Part shown: positions 5,317-8,458 of the stretch, piece after piece | Layout of the letters: every line of letters begins with the position of its first letter | Numbering within the stretch: the first letter of the stretch is position 1 | Assembly (NCBI GenBank): GCA_964547525.1 | Contig: CAZJOD010000155.1 | Coordinates: forward strand, 1 to 8,458 | Direction of reading: 5' to 3' | Length of the DNA stretch: 8,458 nucleotides | DNA from: CAZJOD01 sp964547525 | Lineage (GTDB): Bacteria; Bacillota; Clostridia; JAAYHZ01 | Program-made: the position numbers and the translations under genes | The notes under the pieces: generated by a model | The model's database searches: none | The model's input: the letters and a program-made list of their open reading frames with translations, nothing else | Told to the model about the DNA's origin: nothing

Positions 5317-6567
5317 ATGATTGATTTAATTGAATTAGGAAGAAGAGCCAAAAAAGCTTCGCATATTTTATCAGTTACATCAGGGCAAGCTAAAAATGAA
5401 GCACTGGTGAATATTGCGAGTGGTCTTAAAAAAGATATCGAGATGATTCTGGAAGCGAATAAATTTGATGTAGAAAAAGCGCGATTAAATAATATATCTG
5501 AAGCTTTAATTGACCGATTATTATTAACGGAATCCAGAATTATAAAAATTGCCGACAGCTTGATTGAACTCACCAAATTGTCCGATCCTATAGGTGAGGT
5601 TTTGGAGATGTGGGAAAGACCTAACGGATTGAGGATAGGAAAACAAAGGGTACCTATAGGTGTAGTAGGTATGATATACGAATCAAGGCCTAATGTAACG
5701 GCTGATGCTGCAGGATTATGTATTAAATCGGGTAATGTCGTTATTCTAAGAGGTGGCAGTGATGCCATTCGATCCAATATGGCAATAGTTCATTCTATAC
5801 GTAATTCTTTAAAAATTAGTAAGCTGCCGGAAGATTGTGTACAAATAATTGAAGACACATCAAGAGATAAAGTTACCGAATTGATGCGTCTTAACAGTTA
5901 TGTCGACGTGCTTATACCAAGAGGTGGAGCAGGCTTAATAAAGTCGACTGTGGAAAATTCCACAGTACCTGTTATTGAAACCGGCACCGGCAATTGTCAT
6001 GTGTATGTTGATTCAGGGTCCGATCTCAAAATGGCTTTAAATATTATTGTTAATGCCAAAACCGATCGCCCGGGTGTGTGTAATGCCGCGGAAACGTTAT
6101 TAGTAGCCGAAAGTGAGGCTCAAGTATTTTTGCCTGCCGTAAAAGAAGCTCTTAAAGCTAAAAATGTACAATTAAGATGCTGCGAGAAGTCGTATCCGCT
6201 TTTAAAAGGTGAGAATGTAATACCCGCCGGCGAAGATGATTGGTATACGGAATATTTGGATTATATATTGGCTGTTAAAATTGTAAAGGATGTATCTGAA
6301 GCAATTGAGCACATAAATACTTATGGCACCAAGCATTCTGAGAGCATTGTTACCGAAAGTTATTCTAATGCAAATAGATTTTTAAAGGAGGTAGATGCAG
6401 CTGCAGTATATGTAAATGCCTCCACAAGATTTACAGACGGAGGAGAGTTCGGGTTTGGTGCAGAAATAGGTATTAGTACACAAAAACTACATGCCAGAGG
6501 CCCCATGGGATTAAAAGAACTAACTACAATTAAGTATATTATTTATGGTACCGGTCAAATAAGATAA
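5317..6567 (+). CDS. proA: Glutamate-5-semialdehyde dehydrogenase (gamma-glutamyl phosphate reductase)
   Basis: Reduces gamma-glutamyl phosphate with NADPH to glutamate-5-semialdehyde, which cyclises to pyrroline-5-carboxylate for ProC. With the start at 5317 the protein has 416 residues, the normal family length. Aldehyde-dehydrogenase-fold signatures: PIGVVGMIYESRPNVTADAA (nucleotide-binding N-terminal part), SGNVVILRGGSDA, DVLIPRGGAGLI, ENSTVPVIETGTGNCHVYVD, and the catalytic cysteine in KTDRPGVCNAAETLLV. Further conserved stretches are HSESIVTESYSNANRFL, DAAAVYVNASTRFTDGGEFGFGAEIGIST and LHARGPMGLKELTTIKY. It follows proB by 46 bases and is the last gene of the operon, 23 bases before a strong terminator. 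No proC is in the window, so that step must be encoded elsewhere. No defect is seen. Confidence 0.96.
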   Translation: MIDLIELGRRAKKASHILSVTSGQAKNEALVNIASGLKKDIEMILEANKFDVEKARLNNISEALIDRLLLTESRIIKIADSLIELTKLSDPIGEVLEMWERPNGLRIGKQRVPIGVVGMIYESRPNVTADAAGLCIKSGNVVILRGGSDAIRSNMAIVHSIRNSLKISKLPEDCVQIIEDTSRDKVTELMRLNSYVDVLIPRGGAGLIKSTVENSTVPVIETGTGNCHVYVDSGSDLKMALNIIVNAKTDRPGVCNAAETLLVAESEAQVFLPAVKEALKAKNVQLRCCEKSYPLLKGENVIPAGEDDWYTEYLDYILAVKIVKDVSEAIEHINTYGTKHSESIVTESYSNANRFLKEVDAAAVYVNASTRFTDGGEFGFGAEIGISTQKLHARGPMGLKELTTIKYIIYGTGQIR

Positions 6568-6585
6568 ATAAAGAGAAATCAATGG

Positions 6586-6643
6586 AAAATAAAAGACGGA
6601 TCTTACAATTTTTAAAAGAATACGAAGATCCGTCTTTTGTTTT
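6586..6643. terminator. Bidirectional rho-independent terminator between proA and the PBP gene
   Basis: AAAAGACGGATCTT (6591-6604) and AAGATCCGTCTTTT (6625-6638) are perfect 14-bp arms around a 20-base loop. The pairing can extend through a T-G wobble to four more A-T pairs (6586-6589 with 6640-6643), about 19 bp in all. The plus-strand side runs into CTTTTGTTTTG and the minus-strand side into CTTTTATTTTCC, so both transcripts get a T-rich tail. It sits just after the proA stop and immediately after the stop of the convergent PBP gene, serving both. Confidence 0.85.
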
Positions 6644-6645
6644 GT

Positions 6646-8458
6646 TTATTCCGTTAAAGACACACCTTGCCCGGTTATCACCGGTTTGTGTGCAGTACAA
6701 TATTCACCTGCAGGTAATTCATACATCATATCTTCAACTTTAGGTTCTTCCGGTTTGCTCGGAACCCAAGGAATTTTTCTTTGTATAAATATTTTTTCAA
6801 CTACCGTGCTTGGGTCACAATAAGGATTGGCAAGCAAGAAACGCCCCCAAATATCTTTTGAAGCGGTACATATTTCTGCTTTTACATGCACAGTACATTC
6901 GTCGTAATAAGCGGGTTCGGTACCTTTAATAAAGTATTCCGTACGTGTGCAATTACCTCTGGGATCTTGTTTACATAAATCGGTAGCTATCTGACCTGAG
7001 AATATACATATTTCCCTAGTTACAATGTTTCCGGTAGGTCCCGGAAATTTTGTAGGAGGTAGATCCTGATGTATTTTATTCATAACTTCATTCCATATGA
7101 TCATAGCTTGATTGTATTCGGCGTTGATTAATTTTACAGGTTTTATATTATTATCATATCCATACCAGACTGCAGCGGTATAATACGGAGTAAATCCCAC
7201 AAACCATTTATCTAAATTATCACTGGTTGTTCCTGTTTTACCTGCAACTTCAATTGTACCGTTTTTAATATTTATTATAGGATAGGCGGTACCGGCACCT
7301 TGCCATTGTCCACCGTACGGTGAATTCTTGGGTTTTACCACTTCGCACAACATATCACGCATTACGAACGCAGTTTCTTCACTATATGCGACAGTATATT
7401 CCGGACGGTTGTCCAGTATTATGTTTCCGTCAATATCTTCAACTTTTATAAATGTTACCGGAGGTGAATAAATTCCGCTGTTAACAAACGGGGTATAAGC
7501 GGCTGCCATATTCATAGGAGATACTCCTGTAGTTAAACCGCCCATTGCAACAGATACCGTATCGTGAAATATTTCTTTTTCTCTGTCAATCCCTACTTTT
7601 TTCAAGTATGCTATAGAATTTTCGAATTTCAAATCTTCTTTCCATATTCGTGCAGCCACAACATTTATAGATGATTTAATAGCATCCCTTATGGTGGTTA
7701 AACCACGATATTGATTCTTTGTATAATTAGTGGGATACAAATCATCGGGGTTTTTTTCGTCAAGATAAACCGGAACATCATCAACTATAGTTGCCGGTGT
7801 TATTAATTTCAAATCTATCGCCGGAGCATATATAGCAATAGGTTTCAATGATGATCCCGGTTGCCTTTGAGTTTGAGTTGCACGGTTAAACGTTCTGCTT
7901 CCGGTTTTTTCTCCGTTACCACCGTACATTGCTTTAACATAACCGGTGTAAGGATCTATTATAACCATACCCGCTTGAGGTATTTCACCGTATTTTTCAG
8001 CATTGATATTTATGGTATTTCCGGATTCGTCTTTTACCGGAAAGAATGTACTGTCATTAAAAACTTCGTCCATGGCCGACTGTATTATAGGGTCCATAGT
8101 GGTGTATATTTTATACCCGTTATTATAAACCATTGACTCGGCCATTAATCGTGTTATGTTCTTTTGCACGGTTAAAGCGTTTATAACTTCATTTAATACG
8201 TGATCCGTGAAATATGTTGTCGGTTTTTCAATTGCAACTTTTCGTACAAATTGAAAATTTAGTTCTTCATTTATAGCTTCATCATGCTGTTTTTCATCTA
8301 TAAAACCTAATTCCAGCATTTTATCAAGCACAAGGTGTTGGCGTTTTATAGTATTTTTAAGACCTTCTTCTTTGGTAGGATTATAAGTTGAAGGTGCGTT
8401 GGGGATGGCGGCCAATACCGCACACTCGGCTAATGACAATTCACTTACATCTTTATTG
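6646..8458 (-). CDS. Class A penicillin-binding protein (bifunctional peptidoglycan synthase), 5' end outside window
   Basis: Polymerises glycan strands and cross-links peptidoglycan outside the membrane. The reading frame stays open to the window edge (NKDVSELSLAECAVLAAIPNAPSTYNP), so the membrane anchor and catalytic half of the glycosyltransferase (GT51) domain lie beyond it. Numbering from the TTG-encoded Leu at 8437-8439: residues 1-60 are the GT51 end; about 150-450 the transpeptidase domain with S196-SLK-199 (catalytic serine, context RQPGSSLKP), S257-I-N259, and K401-TG-403 (AGKTGTTSDNLDKWFVGFTP). All three motifs are intact. A tail from about 470 contains seven cysteines (478, 489, 497, 515, 524, 541, 581), with CIFSGQIATDLC and EYFIKGTEP patterns common at PBP1A C-termini, then a Pro/Glu-rich stretch. 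No leucine-zipper or fibronectin repeat is seen. It converges on proA and shares its terminator; no functional link to the operon is implied. Confidence 0.93.
   Translation of the reverse strand, partial: NKDVSELSLAECAVLAAIPNAPSTYNPTKEEGLKNTIKRQHLVLDKMLELGFIDEKQHDEAINEELNFQFVRKVAIEKPTTYFTDHVLNEVINALTVQKNITRLMAESMVYNNGYKIYTTMDPIIQSAMDEVFNDSTFFPVKDESGNTININAEKYGEIPQAGMVIIDPYTGYVKAMYGGNGEKTGSRTFNRATQTQRQPGSSLKPIAIYAPAIDLKLITPATIVDDVPVYLDEKNPDDLYPTNYTKNQYRGLTTIRDAIKSSINVVAARIWKEDLKFENSIAYLKKVGIDREKEIFHDTVSVAMGGLTTGVSPMNMAAAYTPFVNSGIYSPPVTFIKVEDIDGNIILDNRPEYTVAYSEETAFVMRDMLCEVVKPKNSPYGGQWQGAGTAYPIINIKNGTIEVAGKTGTTSDNLDKWFVGFTPYYTAAVWYGYDNNIKPVKLINAEYNQAMIIWNEVMNKIHQDLPPTKFPGPTGNIVTREICIFSGQIATDLCKQDPRGNCTRTEYFIKGTEPAYYDECTVHVKAEICTASKDIWGRFLLANPYCDPSTVVEKIFIQRKIPWVPSKPEEPKVEDMMYELPAGEYCTAHKPVITGQGVSLTE

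Larger units (their letters stand above)
1252..6567 (+). other. Putative six-gene operon: HAD, DUF39, NIL-ferredoxin, UPF0280, proB, proA
   Basis: Six plus-strand genes follow one another with gaps of 16, -4 (ATGA overlap), 46, 16 and 46 bases. No convincing internal promoter or terminator was found, while a promoter precedes the first gene and a strong hairpin follows the last. This supports one transcript, although a weak internal promoter cannot be excluded in the two 46-base gaps. The layout pairs homocysteine formation from aspartate semialdehyde with the first two steps of proline synthesis from glutamate. Confidence 0.6.

Noticed and set aside
5947..5966. Near-perfect palindrome (9-bp arms ACTGTGGAA / TTCCACAGT, 2-base spacer) inside proA
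   Set aside because: It encodes the repeated Ser-Thr-Val of STVENSTVP, which is conserved protein sequence in ProA; no sign of a regulatory site there.

Overview
The window reads as low-GC, anaerobic Firmicutes (Clostridia-like) chromosome. Support for this: AT-rich coding DNA, AAGGAGG/GGAG-type ribosome binding sites, tightly packed genes, a clostridial-type acyltransferase with a C-terminal zinc ribbon, a ferredoxin-linked homocysteine pathway known from anaerobes, and a class A penicillin-binding protein with a Cys-rich tail. Genus cannot be named from the sequence alone. No tRNA, rRNA, CRISPR array, insertion sequence, phage gene or origin was seen.

Left edge, minus strand (1-1061): a PlsC-type phospholipid/glycerol acyltransferase (162-1061) with an HX4D site and a CxxC...CxxC zinc ribbon. 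Its TAA stop is followed in the same frame by at least 53 more open codons with no usable start codon. They read like the C-terminal domain that usually follows in this family, so the gene may be interrupted by a single nonsense codon.

Intergenic 1062-1251: a divergent control region with one candidate sigma-A promoter per direction and an AT-only inverted repeat between them.

Centre, plus strand (1252-6567): six close-packed genes that look like one operon: a Cof-type HAD phosphatase; a DUF39/HcyBio protein; a NIL-domain 2x[4Fe-4S] ferredoxin; a UPF0280 (COG2122, ApbE-like) protein; proB; proA. The middle three are the set linked to homocysteine synthesis directly from aspartate semialdehyde and reduced sulfur, bypassing O-acylhomoserine. 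ProB and ProA make glutamate-5-semialdehyde, the proline precursor. The operon therefore joins two amino-acid routes that both pass through an acidic amino-acid semialdehyde. There is no room for a SAM riboswitch or T-box downstream of the proposed promoter.

A strong hairpin with T-runs on both sides (about 6586-6643) ends proA and the convergent minus-strand gene.

Right edge, minus strand (6646-8458): the C-terminal three quarters or so of a class A (bifunctional) penicillin-binding protein, with its N-terminus beyond the window. It keeps the end of the glycosyltransferase domain, the full transpeptidase motif set (SSLK, SIN, KTG) and a seven-cysteine tail.
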